Positions 26,910-36,902 are shown, numbered from the stretch's first letter. The stretch: DNA of 64,000 nucleotides from an uncultured Flavobacteriaceae bacterium (GCA_947500385.1 CANMSA010000006.1:186001-250000), one strand, 5' to 3'. The notes: generated by a model from the sequence alone, not told the origin. Numbers and translations are program-made.

Positions 26910-27377
26910 CTAGTCTTTCACAGGATTATTAAAAGTATCGATGACCACCCGATAGGTGCCATCTGGTTGAAGTTTCCAAACATTTACGTATTTGAATGGC
27001 AGTTCAAGGGTACTGCCATCTTCTGAGAGAATGCCGGCGCGGCCCGTGCCGGTTTCATATAACAACTCCTTGGTTCCTTCAAGTGTTTCCATTTCCAAGT
27101 ATAAGTCGGTCATAAATGCGAAAGAAGCGGCCCAATAGGCTAAAATGCCCTCTTTACCATGAATGGCGTCAGCGTCATTGGGTAGATAGTGCGCATGGTC
27201 GTCATATACCAGGTTTAATATAGAAACATCTTTGTTTTTGATGGCCTTGCTCCAGAAAGTGCTGGTCTTTTGAATCAATGGCTTTATGGTTTCAGCAGAA
27301 AAGTCCGTGGCCTCAAGCGCTTGTGCAACACTTGAAAAATGAATTAAACAGGTCAGAACAATACATACTTTTCTCAT
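26910..27377 (-). CDS. secreted SnoaL/NTF2-like protein
   Basis: 155 residues from the ATG at 27377, chosen because it opens directly into a signal peptide (cleavage near SVAQA); the frame is open 22 codons further. The NTF2-like fold is seen in FWSKAIKNKDVSILNLVYDD and in GILAYWAASFAFMTD. This pattern resembles DUF4440/SnoaL proteins. It is the fourth NTF2-like domain in about 14 kb. It lies 78 bases downstream of the membrane AraC gene on the same strand. Confidence 0.87.
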   Translation of the reverse strand: MRKVCIVLTCLIHFSSVAQALEATDFSAETIKPLIQKTSTFWSKAIKNKDVSILNLVYDDHAHYLPNDADAIHGKEGILAYWAASFAFMTDLYLEMETLEGTKELLYETGTGRAGILSEDGSTLELPFKYVNVWKLQPDGTYRVVIDTFNNPVKD

Positions 27378-27455
27378 CTTTTCTTTTTTTATGAAGGCTA
27401 AAAGTACTGTCGTGAAGGGGAAGTTTTGTCTATTCTCGCACAAAAGAAGTCTTAC

Positions 27456-28517
27456 TTAATTATTTGAGACTCGTTTGTTATTTCGGTATTCTGTAGGGCT
27501 ACAATTCGTGAACTTTAGAAATGAACGGTAGAAGGTACTTTTATTGGTAAAACCTGATTCCAGGGCAATGGCTAAAATCTTGAGGTGTGATTTATCGGGG
27601 TCGGCCAATAGGCATTTCGCATGGTCAATGCGTTTTTCGTTGACAAAATCATTGAAATTAGTGTTCATTTCATCTGAAAGCACCTGTGAGATGTGGTACT
27701 TTTTTTCTCCAATGGCCGTGCTGAGATCCTGTAGCCCGATGGCAGCGTTCAAAAGATTCTCGGGTCGATTAAAAAAAGTATTCATTTTTGTCACAATCTT
27801 CAATTTCAACTCCTTTGCCAGGTGGGTATTCGAATACTTTTGACGCAGACGCATCCCAAAAGTTGGTTTAAAATAGAGCATATACCCTGCTACCAAAGAA
27901 ATTCCCGAAGTACTGATAAAATAGAGTATAAAATAACGATAGGATACCATTAGGGCGGTCAAAACGGTAACCGAAACTGCTGTGATGCCATAAATGAGGG
28001 TTAAAATGAAAAAGTAATGTCTTTTTTCAGATGCGAGTAATGACCTATTTTGAACATAGAGGCGAACGATCAACAGCGCATAGAACAGTACGTGTACTAC
28101 TTTTAGGTAGTTTAAAGGCTGTATGACGGAAGTATAAATGCCTTTTGTAAATGCCATTCGCTCGTCACCCGGATACCCCATGAGGTAGAGGGTAAACCCG
28201 GAAAATAGTATAAAAGGCGTAAAATGGAATAATTTGGCCTTTAATGAAACCCTTGAATCTTCCAATAAATAAGTGAGATGCATAAAAAGTACAGGGCCTG
28301 CCAAGAGGCATATGGGGTAGAATGCCATGTATAGATCAGGGTAGAGCCCGGGAAGCTCGCTGGTTAGGTATAAAAAATCAAGTGTTTCTATAGCAAATAC
28401 GAGGACAAACACTCCTAGGAATACGTACGATCTGTGGTTTCTATTAAACAATAGCCCTCCACTTATAATCAGGCCGACCAATGCAAAAAACAAAAGTAGA
28501 TTCCATAATAATTCCAT
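27456..28517 (-). CDS. AraC-family regulator with multi-pass membrane N-terminus
   Basis: 353 residues. Seven hydrophobic helices in residues 1-215 are followed by a helix and a C-terminal HTH_18 domain (about 245-350), with LSTAIGEKKYHISQVLSD and ILAIALESGFTNKSTFYRSF. This is the Bacteroidota type of membrane-embedded AraC regulator, thought to sense a ligand in the membrane and act directly on nearby genes. The SnoaL gene follows on the same strand and the PD40 gene lies 106 bases upstream of it. Confidence 0.93.
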   Translation of the reverse strand: MELLWNLLLFFALVGLIISGGLLFNRNHRSYVFLGVFVLVFAIETLDFLYLTSELPGLYPDLYMAFYPICLLAGPVLFMHLTYLLEDSRVSLKAKLFHFTPFILFSGFTLYLMGYPGDERMAFTKGIYTSVIQPLNYLKVVHVLFYALLIVRLYVQNRSLLASEKRHYFFILTLIYGITAVSVTVLTALMVSYRYFILYFISTSGISLVAGYMLYFKPTFGMRLRQKYSNTHLAKELKLKIVTKMNTFFNRPENLLNAAIGLQDLSTAIGEKKYHISQVLSDEMNTNFNDFVNEKRIDHAKCLLADPDKSHLKILAIALESGFTNKSTFYRSFLKFTNCSPTEYRNNKRVSNN

Positions 28518-28623
28518 ACGATAAACGACGTTGAATTAGTGCAAAACGGTAATTTTTAAATGTAGGAAAACCAGCTGAAATTATAAAACGGTTTGCAGAA
28601 TACTCAAAAGGGGCTAGCGGTTT

Positions 28624-29508
28624 CTATTCTTTAAAGGCCTCCGTACTTACCCAGTAGATATCTTGGTTACTGGTATACAGAAAGTATTTCCCATCACCGG
28701 TTACCCAAGGACACAACTCATGTGCACTAGTATTGATACCTTCTTTGAGGGGGGTAGCATTTGACCATTCCCCATTTTCTTGTTGATAGCTAATGTAGAG
28801 ATCCCCTCTGCCCAGACCGTTTGTTCGTTGGGAACAAAAGATAAGATAGGATTCATCGGGGGCCACAAAAACGTCCGCTTCATACGCGTCAGTGTTTACG
28901 CCTCCCCCCAATCTTATGGATTCCTGAAAAGCACCGTTTACAAACTGAGAAGTATAGATGTCAAAATTTTGGCTATCATCGGCACCGGTATGTTTATTAG
29001 AACCGTAATACATGGTGCCTACCGAAGTAAATGAGATGTAATATTCGTCTTTGGGAGAATTGATCATGGGGCCTGCGTTAATTGGTTGCGACCAACCTTT
29101 TGCTTGTCTCTCAGAATACCAAATATCATAATCGCCTGTACCTTCCCCTGTTTTGGACTTATCGGAAATGTAGTAGAGACGTTGTTGATCAGGAGACAGC
29201 ATGGGGTCGTTAAAACTCGCCGAGGTCGAACTTATGACGGTTTCCGGGGCGGTCCACGCACCATCTATGAATTTTGAACATCTTATTTCTGCCTTTCCAT
29301 TATGGTTCAACCCGAAATAAAATTCAGTAGTATCTTTTGAAAAGACCGACCCAAACTCATAACGGCCCTCCAAGGAAATGGTCCCCTTTGCGAAAACGCT
29401 TGGTACATTCGAAGGAGGTGTTTCTCCTAAATAGGGGTGGTTGGTTTGCGCGATTAGAAAGCTATTCACAAAATAAAACAAGCATAACAGGAAAGTATTT
29501 TTTAACAT
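28624..29508 (-). CDS. secreted PD40 (TolB-like) beta-propeller protein
   Basis: 294 residues from the ATG at 29508 (13 codons of open frame upstream are ignored). Signal peptide ending near LIAQ. Repeated propeller blades follow: FNDPMLSPDQQRLYYISDK, GDYDIWYSER, YYGSNKHTGADD and FDIYTS. The layout is close to the lipoprotein at 48233-49138, as both have a P.FGQ/LGE..P ... FA.GT.S..GRYE opening, so the two are paralogues. Such propellers bind proteins or ligands; no enzyme site is seen. Confidence 0.9.
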   Translation of the reverse strand: MLKNTFLLCLFYFVNSFLIAQTNHPYLGETPPSNVPSVFAKGTISLEGRYEFGSVFSKDTTEFYFGLNHNGKAEIRCSKFIDGAWTAPETVISSTSASFNDPMLSPDQQRLYYISDKSKTGEGTGDYDIWYSERQAKGWSQPINAGPMINSPKDEYYISFTSVGTMYYGSNKHTGADDSQNFDIYTSQFVNGAFQESIRLGGGVNTDAYEADVFVAPDESYLIFCSQRTNGLGRGDLYISYQQENGEWSNATPLKEGINTSAHELCPWVTGDGKYFLYTSNQDIYWVSTEAFKE

Positions 29509-29992
29509 CGGATCAATTTTAAAGGTGCATAAAAGCCGTATCAACACTTGCTTTGGAAGCAGCGTGGTCGAAAACGGCGATAGACCATTCCAAACAAAAA
29601 ATGGTAAGATACTTTATAGAGTCTGAAAATTAAAAAAAGTTACACCTAATCGAATATGAATCCACCCAGATGACAACCTTTCACCACTATTTTGTGCAAA
29701 ACGAATATTGTAGTATTCCTATTGGACGAACTTTTTAGGAACACGCCACAGAAAAATTGAAAACCTTGCTTTAATCCCCTTTTTAAAAGCTCAAAAGAAT
29801 TTTGTCTAATGGATGTAACCTATTTCTATTTTTCGACTCCTTAAGTAAGTCGCCACTATTTTTACGGGTCACCCCCAAACCCTCCAAATGAAAGTGCTGA
29901 GGGAGGCATAAAGTAAGTGGTATCGTGAGCGGTAATGCCATGTTTTGAAAGCCTTGGCAATACTATATCTATGGAAGTTTAAAAATTAAGAT
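29509..29992. other. 484-base intergenic stretch without a supported gene
   Basis: Divergent spacer between the PD40 gene and the S41 protease gene. I see no convincing reading frame, RNA gene or strong hairpin; promoters for both neighbours must lie here. Confidence 0.5.
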
Positions 29993-31399
29993 ATGAGCAA
30001 AGATTGGAAGCTGTGCCTAAAGTATTCGCTTGTAATAATGAGTGTCGTTTTTCTAAATGCTACCGTAGCACAAGAAAGCGTTATCGACCAAAAATATCGA
30101 GACAGAACCATAGAAACAATTAACGGGCTTTTAACCGATTACTACGTGTTTCCAGCAGTGGCGAAAGAGATCGAACAACATCTAAATGCCTTGAATAGCG
30201 ACGGTTACTTTAATAGCTGTATCGAACTTGACAGCTTCGCTTCCAAACTTTCGCATCGCATATACGAAATAAGCAAGGACCGTCATATCGCTGTGAGTAG
30301 ACGTCCCGATGGTGCTCAACACCAAGAGGCAATAGCGCCGATCGACCGTTGGGTGAATCAACGTATGGAAGAAAGAACTTTTTTTCGACAGTTCAATGCA
30401 AACTTCAAAGAGGTTACAAAATTATCGGGAAATATAGGATACCTTGATCTTCGGGGCTTCTATGGTCTTGATTATGGTAAAGAGGCTGCGGATCGGGCAA
30501 TGGCGCTATTAGGGCATTCCGATGCGATTATAATCGATCTTCGAAACAACTCTGGAGGACGTGGTACGATGAGCGATTACCTGATAAGTTACTTTTTTAC
30601 GGAGGCTGTTATCACATCAAAAACCATAAAAAGAACAGGGGAAACATTCGTGAAACGCGTTCACAGATCAGCCAAGAAGGTTGGTGGAGATCGAATGCCG
30701 GAAGTTCCGTTGTTTTTACTGACCAGCAACAATACCTTTTCTGCCGCGGAAGGGTTTACCTATGCGCTAAAAGCCTATAATAGGGCTATTGTAATCGGTG
30801 AAACTACCAAAGGGGGCGCCAACCCTGGTGACCTTATTCCCATAAATGATGCGCTTCAATTGTTTGTACCCGATGTAGCCGTTACCCACCCCATTACAGA
30901 GGAGTCCTGGGAAGGCACTGGTATTCCCCCGGATATTAGGGTTGAAAGTAACTCCGCATTGGATACTGCGCTTGTTTTGGCCAAAACTGCTGCCAAGAAA
31001 TTTAAGAAAAAACATGATGCTAGGGCTAGAAGTCTTTTGAAAGCCCTGGACAGTACCTTGACCAATTTTCATCCCGAAAACGAACCGAAAGCTATCTTAG
31101 AAGCCTATTTGATCTGCCGGAAGAACGATTTGATCTTTGAAGAATGGGAAATAAATGCCCTAGGGAATGAAATGTATGAGCAAAACAAATTGGAAACCGC
31201 AACGGCTATTTTAAAGGCCAATACCATTTTGTATCCTGAGAGGCCCTATACCTTTAATAATTACGCGGAAATGCTGTCTAAGAGCGGTAAAGTTGCCCAC
31301 GCCCGAAGTTACTTCGAAAAGGCGGTTCAGGTAGCTGTTGAAACCGGACATCCCGATATAGCATTTTTTAAGAAAAGTCTTGAGAACTCAAAAAAATAG
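29993..31399 (+). CDS. secreted S41-family peptidase with C-terminal TPR region
   Basis: 468 residues. Signal peptide (about 8-25, cleavage near TVAQ), then a helical N-terminal S41 region (about 28-125) with KDRHIAVSRR. The catalytic domain has IGYLDLRGFYG, IIDLRNNSGGRG and the nucleophile block NTFSAAEGF (Ser250), then VIGETTKGGANPGD. After about 335 there is a helical region and TPR-like hairpins to the end. It acts outside the cytoplasm. It stands alone with long spacers on both sides. This N-terminal architecture resembles interphotoreceptor-retinoid-binding-type S41 enzymes. Confidence 0.92.
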   Translation: MSKDWKLCLKYSLVIMSVVFLNATVAQESVIDQKYRDRTIETINGLLTDYYVFPAVAKEIEQHLNALNSDGYFNSCIELDSFASKLSHRIYEISKDRHIAVSRRPDGAQHQEAIAPIDRWVNQRMEERTFFRQFNANFKEVTKLSGNIGYLDLRGFYGLDYGKEAADRAMALLGHSDAIIIDLRNNSGGRGTMSDYLISYFFTEAVITSKTIKRTGETFVKRVHRSAKKVGGDRMPEVPLFLLTSNNTFSAAEGFTYALKAYNRAIVIGETTKGGANPGDLIPINDALQLFVPDVAVTHPITEESWEGTGIPPDIRVESNSALDTALVLAKTAAKKFKKKHDARARSLLKALDSTLTNFHPENEPKAILEAYLICRKNDLIFEEWEINALGNEMYEQNKLETATAILKANTILYPERPYTFNNYAEMLSKSGKVAHARSYFEKAVQVAVETGHPDIAFFKKSLENSKK

Positions 31400-31652
31400 G
31401 GTAGTGCAGTTCCAGAAAAGCCCTTGCATTCCCATTTATACCTAGTGCCAGTCGTACTTCGCCTTTTGTTATGTAGAATTTTTTTAAGTCAGTGGTAGTG
31501 CTAATTCGTTTTACAAAATTTAAAAGCTATTGAATACACGGGATCATAAACTACCATCAGTGCAGAAGGCTATATAAAAGTATTGCTGATCCTTCTTCCT
31601 TAGCGCGCCATTAATACTACCACTTTTGTATATTTAGTGTTAAAAAGTATCG

Positions 31653-32708
31653 TTGGGTTTAGAAGATCAGGTTTTATTTTTCTTTAGTGCCTTGGGGGCC
31701 TTTAATGGGCTGTTTCTAAGTCTCTATTTTGCGTTTATCATTAAACAGCGGAACAGGACCACCTATTTTTTAGCCGCATTGCTGTTTGTGATCAGTGTAA
31801 GAGTCATAAAATCAGTATTCCTGACCTTTTATTCCGAAATCTCCTCCCTTTTTATTCAAATAGGCTTAACGGCCTGTTTTCTGATCGGTCCTTTTCTTTT
31901 TTTATATACGAAAGAGGCGTTAAGACCTAGAATAACGGGTGATTATAAATGGCTCGTCCATATACTCCCTGTATTGGTATTCATGATCGTAACGGGGCTG
32001 TATTACCCATACAATGATTACAGGTATTTATGGCAGTACAAACCGGACGGGGTTTTTGGATTAATGCTCTTATCGCAATGGACCATTTATTTGATAGCCG
32101 CTATTTACCAAGCAAGGAGCTCTTTTTCAAAGCTGTTTTCAACTACCGAGAAGCCCGGAAACCTTGATTATTGGGTCATTAATATCGTGACGGGTTGTTT
32201 TTTAATATGGCTGGCGTATAGTACGAACAAATACACCTCCTATATCGTGGGCGCCCTTTCCTTTTCGTTCACCTTTTACATTAGTTTAATGATCTGGTTT
32301 TTTAGGAGACGACAACATAGTCTGTCCTTTCTTGTTCCTGCCCAGAAATACCGGAACAAAGCCTTAAGTGATGCCGAAGTAGGGGCGATTGCCGATCGAT
32401 TGCCGCGTCTTTTTAAGGAGGAAAAAATATATTTGGATGCCAACCTCAAACTGTTGGATGTCGCCAAACGTCTTCAGACGCAGCAACATATCTTATCGCA
32501 GTATCTGAATGATAATTTGGGGCAAAGTTTTTCAAATTTTGTAAACGGATATCGTGTCGCGCAAGCCACTGAAATGTTACGGTCTAATGAGCTGCTTTCG
32601 ATCAAGGGTATTGGAAATGAATGTGGCTTTAGATCAAACACCTCGTTTTATGCCGCGTTTAAAAAACATAAGGGCATGACTCCGGCACAGTTTAAAAAAA
32701 CGTTGTAA
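31653..32708 (+). CDS. AraC-family regulator with multi-pass membrane N-terminus
   Basis: 351 residues from a TTG start; a stop codon lies four codons upstream and no ATG occurs until far inside, so TTG is the only sensible start. Seven membrane helices at about 8-215 and an HTH_18 domain at about 240-350, with LLDVAKRLQTQQHILSQYL and IKGIGNECGFRSNTSFYAAF. A weak AATCAA/TTGATT stem follows the stop. It precedes the degenerate serine hydrolase gene by 122 bases, its most likely target. Confidence 0.9.
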   Translation: MGLEDQVLFFFSALGAFNGLFLSLYFAFIIKQRNRTTYFLAALLFVISVRVIKSVFLTFYSEISSLFIQIGLTACFLIGPFLFLYTKEALRPRITGDYKWLVHILPVLVFMIVTGLYYPYNDYRYLWQYKPDGVFGLMLLSQWTIYLIAAIYQARSSFSKLFSTTEKPGNLDYWVINIVTGCFLIWLAYSTNKYTSYIVGALSFSFTFYISLMIWFFRRRQHSLSFLVPAQKYRNKALSDAEVGAIADRLPRLFKEEKIYLDANLKLLDVAKRLQTQQHILSQYLNDNLGQSFSNFVNGYRVAQATEMLRSNELLSIKGIGNECGFRSNTSFYAAFKKHKGMTPAQFKKTL

Positions 32709-32830
32709 TCAAGGTTTTGATTCATTTTTATAAATCTGTACTTCTTGTTCAACAATATGTATGATCAATTTGCTCCTTTACTATAGTTTGCTTAAAAATT
32801 CTACAAACGAATTATTAAGACCTATTTTAA

Positions 32831-34534
32831 ATGAGAACACTAGGAATACTCGCCATCGCCCTGCTTACCAACTGCGTTCTAATACAAGCACAAAAGCAAC
32901 TAAAAGACCATGATACCAAACTAAAGGCACTCTTTGCCCATTATGATATTGGTAAGAAACCGGGTGTCTCTATTGCGATTATTGAAAGGGACCGTCCCAT
33001 TTTTCTGCGATCCTACGGCTATGCCAATTTGGAGTATCAAATAAAGAATTCTTCCAATACCCGTTTTAACGCCGCCGATTTGGCCAAGCAGTTTACGGTA
33101 TTCGCTATGCTACTATTGCAGGATGAAGGAAAACTGTCTATTCATGACCCCGTGAACAACTATCTCCCATTAACCAGGGAATGGCCGTTTGAAATCACCT
33201 TAAAGCAGCTTATGGAACAAACCAGTGGTCTTCGGGATGTTATGGGACTTTTAGAATGGGGCGGGTATCGTAATGGTGATGTGGTAACCAAAGAGGATAT
33301 ACTGAATATCGTAAGCAAGCAAAAGAAATTGAATTTCATTTCGGGAAGTAAATTTGAATACAACCGAACTGGTTTTGTTTTACTCAATGAAGTAATCGCG
33401 AAGGTTTCTGGCATCCCATTTTCACAATACGTGCACGAACGCATATTTGCTCCGTTGCAAATGACGGAGAGCACTTTTGTAAACACGCATACGGAAATTG
33501 TGGAAAACAGGGCGTATAGCTACCATCTTTTAGATGACCGGTATGTGAAAATACCGAACAATTCCTCCTTTGTCGGAGGCACCAATTTATACGTTACCAT
33601 CGCTGATTTTGCGAAATGGCTGCGTAATATGGCAAACCCTGTCATTGGAAAACCGATTTTTTATGACTATTTACATACCAAAATTACCTTGTCCAATGGG
33701 CAAGGATCGAATTATACCCCGGGAATATACAAAGACAGCACGCAGGGGTATTCAAGGATTCATTTAGAGGGCTTTGACCACGGATATACGGCCTATATGA
33801 TGTATTTGCCCGAACACGAAGTTTCCTTGGTCTGCTTTTCGAACGATGTCGATTTTCCGATCAATGATGTATATGGGCCTATCTTTGACTGGATCAATTT
33901 CGATTATGGCCTTCTTCCAGTTCCTACCGGGTCCAAGAAAATTGAAGACGTGAAGTTGGTTTCCAAATCTACTGCCGAATTACGACGGTATACCGGAAAT
34001 TTCCTTTTTAAAGATAATTTTAGCACCCGCAAAATAGAGTTGGAAAACGATACCCTTTTCTATAGCAGAAATGAAACCGACCGCACTCCCTTGGTTCCGA
34101 TTGAAGGTGATCATACGTTCAAAATGTTATTTCCAGATAATGACAACATTCGAGTTACCTTTAAACAGCAAGGAGATGTGCTGGAGTTTCGGGAATTAAG
34201 TACTACTGAGAATGGCGATTTTGTAGCTCTGGGAGAAAGGTTCGCCTTTCAAACCACAACAACAATCGATTTATCTGGACTATATCGTAGCGAGGAGATC
34301 GACCATATCATAGGTGTAGAGCATAAGAATGGGGAATGGCAATTGAATATCGATGGTATTCCAATTATTCTGGACCAAATTGGAGCACTTGTATTTTTAC
34401 CAAGGTCGAACCCTAAACTAAGCTATGTAGTGTTTCAAACCGATGAAAAAGGGCGGATTGGTGGGCTGTCGCTATATGGTGGGCAAATCAAGAACCTGTA
34501 CTATGCGTTAATGACCGATTTAGGTCACCATTAA
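32831..34534 (+). CDS. beta-lactamase-fold serine hydrolase homologue lacking the catalytic serine
   Basis: 567 residues: signal peptide (about 1-20), class C beta-lactamase/DD-peptidase fold (about 30-350) and a C-terminal beta-rich domain. The SxxK block should read like S-x-x-K before QFT. Here it is ADLAKQFT, with Asp83 in the serine position and Lys86 kept. The second motif (usually YSN) is YNR in FEYNRTGF, and the third region reads DHGYTAY. The frame is intact over 567 codons, so it looks maintained. It is probably a binding or regulatory pseudoenzyme (inference). The gene follows a membrane AraC regulator and is closed by a terminator. Confidence 0.9.
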   Translation: MRTLGILAIALLTNCVLIQAQKQLKDHDTKLKALFAHYDIGKKPGVSIAIIERDRPIFLRSYGYANLEYQIKNSSNTRFNAADLAKQFTVFAMLLLQDEGKLSIHDPVNNYLPLTREWPFEITLKQLMEQTSGLRDVMGLLEWGGYRNGDVVTKEDILNIVSKQKKLNFISGSKFEYNRTGFVLLNEVIAKVSGIPFSQYVHERIFAPLQMTESTFVNTHTEIVENRAYSYHLLDDRYVKIPNNSSFVGGTNLYVTIADFAKWLRNMANPVIGKPIFYDYLHTKITLSNGQGSNYTPGIYKDSTQGYSRIHLEGFDHGYTAYMMYLPEHEVSLVCFSNDVDFPINDVYGPIFDWINFDYGLLPVPTGSKKIEDVKLVSKSTAELRRYTGNFLFKDNFSTRKIELENDTLFYSRNETDRTPLVPIEGDHTFKMLFPDNDNIRVTFKQQGDVLEFRELSTTENGDFVALGERFAFQTTTTIDLSGLYRSEEIDHIIGVEHKNGEWQLNIDGIPIILDQIGALVFLPRSNPKLSYVVFQTDEKGRIGGLSLYGGQIKNLYYALMTDLGHH

Positions 34535-34577
34535 ACAATGGGCAAGTTTTTTGTAAAACTGTTTCTCGTGAAAAAAG

Positions 34578-34604
34578 GGAAAGGGAGCAATAGGCTCCCT
34601 TTTA
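34578..34604 (+). terminator. intrinsic terminator
   Basis: AAAGGGAGC / AATAG / GCTCCCTTT forms a 9-bp stem and loop at 34580-34602, followed by TT, 46 bases after the stop of the serine hydrolase homologue. Confidence 0.75.
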
Positions 34605-34629
34605 ATTGATGCATTCAGAATTCATTTAC

Positions 34630-35343
34630 CTAATACGGTAAAACAGGCTGATCAATTTCTATAATAAAAGCCGGTGTATCTATCAGTAACTTAAAATCGA
34701 TTCCCCACTCGTCAGGAAATAGCATATCCAAGGTCTCAATCGTTTTGTTTTCATCCGGACAGGGCATATAGCACCAAGAGGATTCCCAATCACAGCACAT
34801 TGTGGACCAACAATGGCAATTGGTACCAAACCCGTCGGAACCCCAAGAGCACCAAACCCATTCGCAACCATCCGCAATAGTGGTGTCAAGCATCAATCCA
34901 GCCTTGTTTTCAAACTCCCTGGGCACTTCCAAACCATCGGTAAACACCAAGCTAGCTACGGTTGTATGGTCTACGGTTATTCCAAAGACAGCTATTTCTT
35001 CCGTCTCGATATGTTGCAGGATCCATTCATAAATTTCTTCGTTTTCTTTAAAAAGGTAGTCAAAATGTTCTTGGAACCAATGGGTACTTCTACGTACCGG
35101 CACTACCTCATAATAGTTGAAATCCTTGGTAATCTTATCGGTGAGGTAGTTATGTTGATCATACAGCAAATCGCCAACAGATACCTCCTTATCCGTATTC
35201 TCCTCATCTTTGTTTTGATTAATGTCTCCTTTTAATTTAAGTTGGTCTTCAGGAGAAGAACCATATTCCTGTTCTTGATGACATCCAAAAATGACCAGGA
35301 ACATCATGGCAATACATCCGAAATTCAAAAGTGTTTTTTTCAT
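34630..35343 (-). CDS. lipoprotein with a short Cys/Trp-rich segment
   Basis: 237 residues. Signal peptide with lipobox (VIFGCHQEQE), acidic residues after the cysteine, then a charged linker and a helical region (about 65-150). Between about 160 and 200 there are eight cysteines and several tryptophans packed together (CEWVWCSW, NCHCWS, MCCDWE, WCYMPC). This suggests a small disulfide-rich or metal-binding fold. No family is recognised. It is convergent with the terminator of the serine hydrolase homologue and stands alone. Confidence 0.8.
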   Translation of the reverse strand: MKKTLLNFGCIAMMFLVIFGCHQEQEYGSSPEDQLKLKGDINQNKDEENTDKEVSVGDLLYDQHNYLTDKITKDFNYYEVVPVRRSTHWFQEHFDYLFKENEEIYEWILQHIETEEIAVFGITVDHTTVASLVFTDGLEVPREFENKAGLMLDTTIADGCEWVWCSWGSDGFGTNCHCWSTMCCDWESSWCYMPCPDENKTIETLDMLFPDEWGIDFKLLIDTPAFIIEIDQPVLPY

Positions 35344-35722
35344 CCTTTGCTAATTTTTAAGTTTACAACTAAGAGTTAGTACCTAGATTCTCGGAAAGTA
35401 AACAAGCTTATTGTTTTTGTTAGAAGAAAAATCTTCTTTTTATGGTTTCAATAGGTCAGCGGTACTTTCAATGATGGACTAAATACATTGCCTACAAGAA
35501 GGAGGCGTACGTTTTTTTATCCTCGATACGTCTTGTCAAAAAACTACTGTCTCAGAAATTAATCGCTGTCTCCGGGGATACCATGAACTACTATATTGTT
35601 TATGTTGTTATGGGCAGCTCACTTTGAGTTGCCACTGATAGCTAAGCGTGCCTTTTTAAAACAATGATTGGGGGTAAAAGTCGATTTTAACTACACATGG
35701 ATATACAGAAAATCAAGAGACT
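35344..35722. other. 379-base intergenic stretch without a supported gene
   Basis: Divergent spacer between the Cys/Trp-rich lipoprotein and the first LRR gene. It holds a small AT-rich hairpin (AGAAGA AAAA TCTTCT near 35424) and an ACTAA-GAG-TTAGT dyad near 35369, neither convincing. No reading frame is supported. Confidence 0.45.
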
Positions 35723-36820
35723 ATGAATCATGAAATCGATTTCGATCTTCTATCTGCAGAAGCCAGGATGGCCCATGTTAGGGAGCATGGAATGTTAGAG
35801 TTATCTTTTGCAGGTCTTCGACTGACGGAAAGAACGCTAGGCGATCTTCTTGGGCGTATACCGCACGAATTAACCAGTGTACAGGTCTTGCATTTAACGG
35901 AAATGGGCCTTAAAACGGTACCCGGGGAAATTGGTGAAGTAACATCGCTTCATACGTTGTACCTGGATCATAACGAGATAGATTCCTTGCCGGGAGAACT
36001 ATTTGATTTACCGATACTCAAGGGTTTGTCTTTGGAGGGCAATAAACTTGCTAGGGTACCTGAAGAAATTGAAAGACTGGAAGGGCTTACCTTTTTAAAT
36101 TTAGACAACAACGCCCTTACGGAGTTAACTGAAAAAATTGGGAAGTTGACCGAACTCAGGGAATTGTATGTCAATTACAATTTGCTTTCGGAGCTTCCTT
36201 CTGAAATGAGCGAGTTGACTAATCTTACGATTCTGAGTTTAGACGCCAACAACTTTGGTCGTTTTCCTGAAACGTTACAGCACATGAACAGCTTGGAACG
36301 GTTAAGTCTTAGTAACAACGGGTTCACGCAGCTACCTGATAGAATGACGAATTATCCAAACCTTAAAGCTCTAGATGTAAGTGAAAACCAACTTACCATT
36401 GCACCGGGCTTGGCGGATTTTCGATCACTTGAAACATTAGATCTAAAAGGGAACCAGTTTACCAAGCCACCATTTTTGAACCATTGCTGGCCACTTCAAG
36501 CGCTTAACTTAAGTAACAATAACCTAGATCGGTACCACGATGATTTTGCCAGGATAATGGGATTGCGCGATTTTGAGATACTAGATCTTACCGGAAATAA
36601 GTTGGACATACCTACCTCCAATCAACTGTTCAGAGAGGCAGTTCTTTTTGAAGTTCGTATTCAATTAGGAAACCAGCGGCGTGCCGTAAACCGGCTTGGA
36701 GGAGCGGCCTCCAATACGCATCTTGACCCGGGTACGCGACCCGCTGGTCAGGGCGAAAGCGAAGAAAAAAGTAATAGACGAAGCCAAGCAAGGGGTCGAG
36801 GAACTGGAGGTCCCAGATAA
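35723..36820 (+). CDS. leucine-rich-repeat protein 1 of a tandem pair
   Basis: 365 residues with no signal peptide. About ten 23-residue LRRs run from residue 50 to 295, in the bacterial form with L..L.L..N.L..LP; for example SLHTLYLDHNEIDSLPGEL. A cap follows (about 295-325) and then a basic, Gly-rich tail ending ARGRGTGGPR. The gene 2 product ends RRRGRGTGGAK at the same place, so the tail is conserved although the residues between are not. LRRs bind proteins. The lack of an export signal suggests a cytoplasmic role. Confidence 0.88.
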   Translation: MNHEIDFDLLSAEARMAHVREHGMLELSFAGLRLTERTLGDLLGRIPHELTSVQVLHLTEMGLKTVPGEIGEVTSLHTLYLDHNEIDSLPGELFDLPILKGLSLEGNKLARVPEEIERLEGLTFLNLDNNALTELTEKIGKLTELRELYVNYNLLSELPSEMSELTNLTILSLDANNFGRFPETLQHMNSLERLSLSNNGFTQLPDRMTNYPNLKALDVSENQLTIAPGLADFRSLETLDLKGNQFTKPPFLNHCWPLQALNLSNNNLDRYHDDFARIMGLRDFEILDLTGNKLDIPTSNQLFREAVLFEVRIQLGNQRRAVNRLGGAASNTHLDPGTRPAGQGESEEKSNRRSQARGRGTGGPR

Positions 36821-36902
36821 GCGATACTTCCTTGGAAGCTATTTAAGTATGCCCAAAGCGTTAAATGAATTTTTTATAAACGAACATAAAACACAGTTAC
36901 AT

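Noticed and set aside
35424-35444. AGAAGA AAAA TCTTCT TTTT as a terminator
   Set aside because: Weak AT-rich stem in a divergent spacer, with no gene on the plus strand ending before it.
36696-36902. Longer N-terminus for LRR protein 2, overlapping the end of LRR protein 1
   Set aside because: It would use the third frame across a segment that gene 1 codes for, and the paralogue alignment starts near 36903. The open frame there is a by-product of the duplication.
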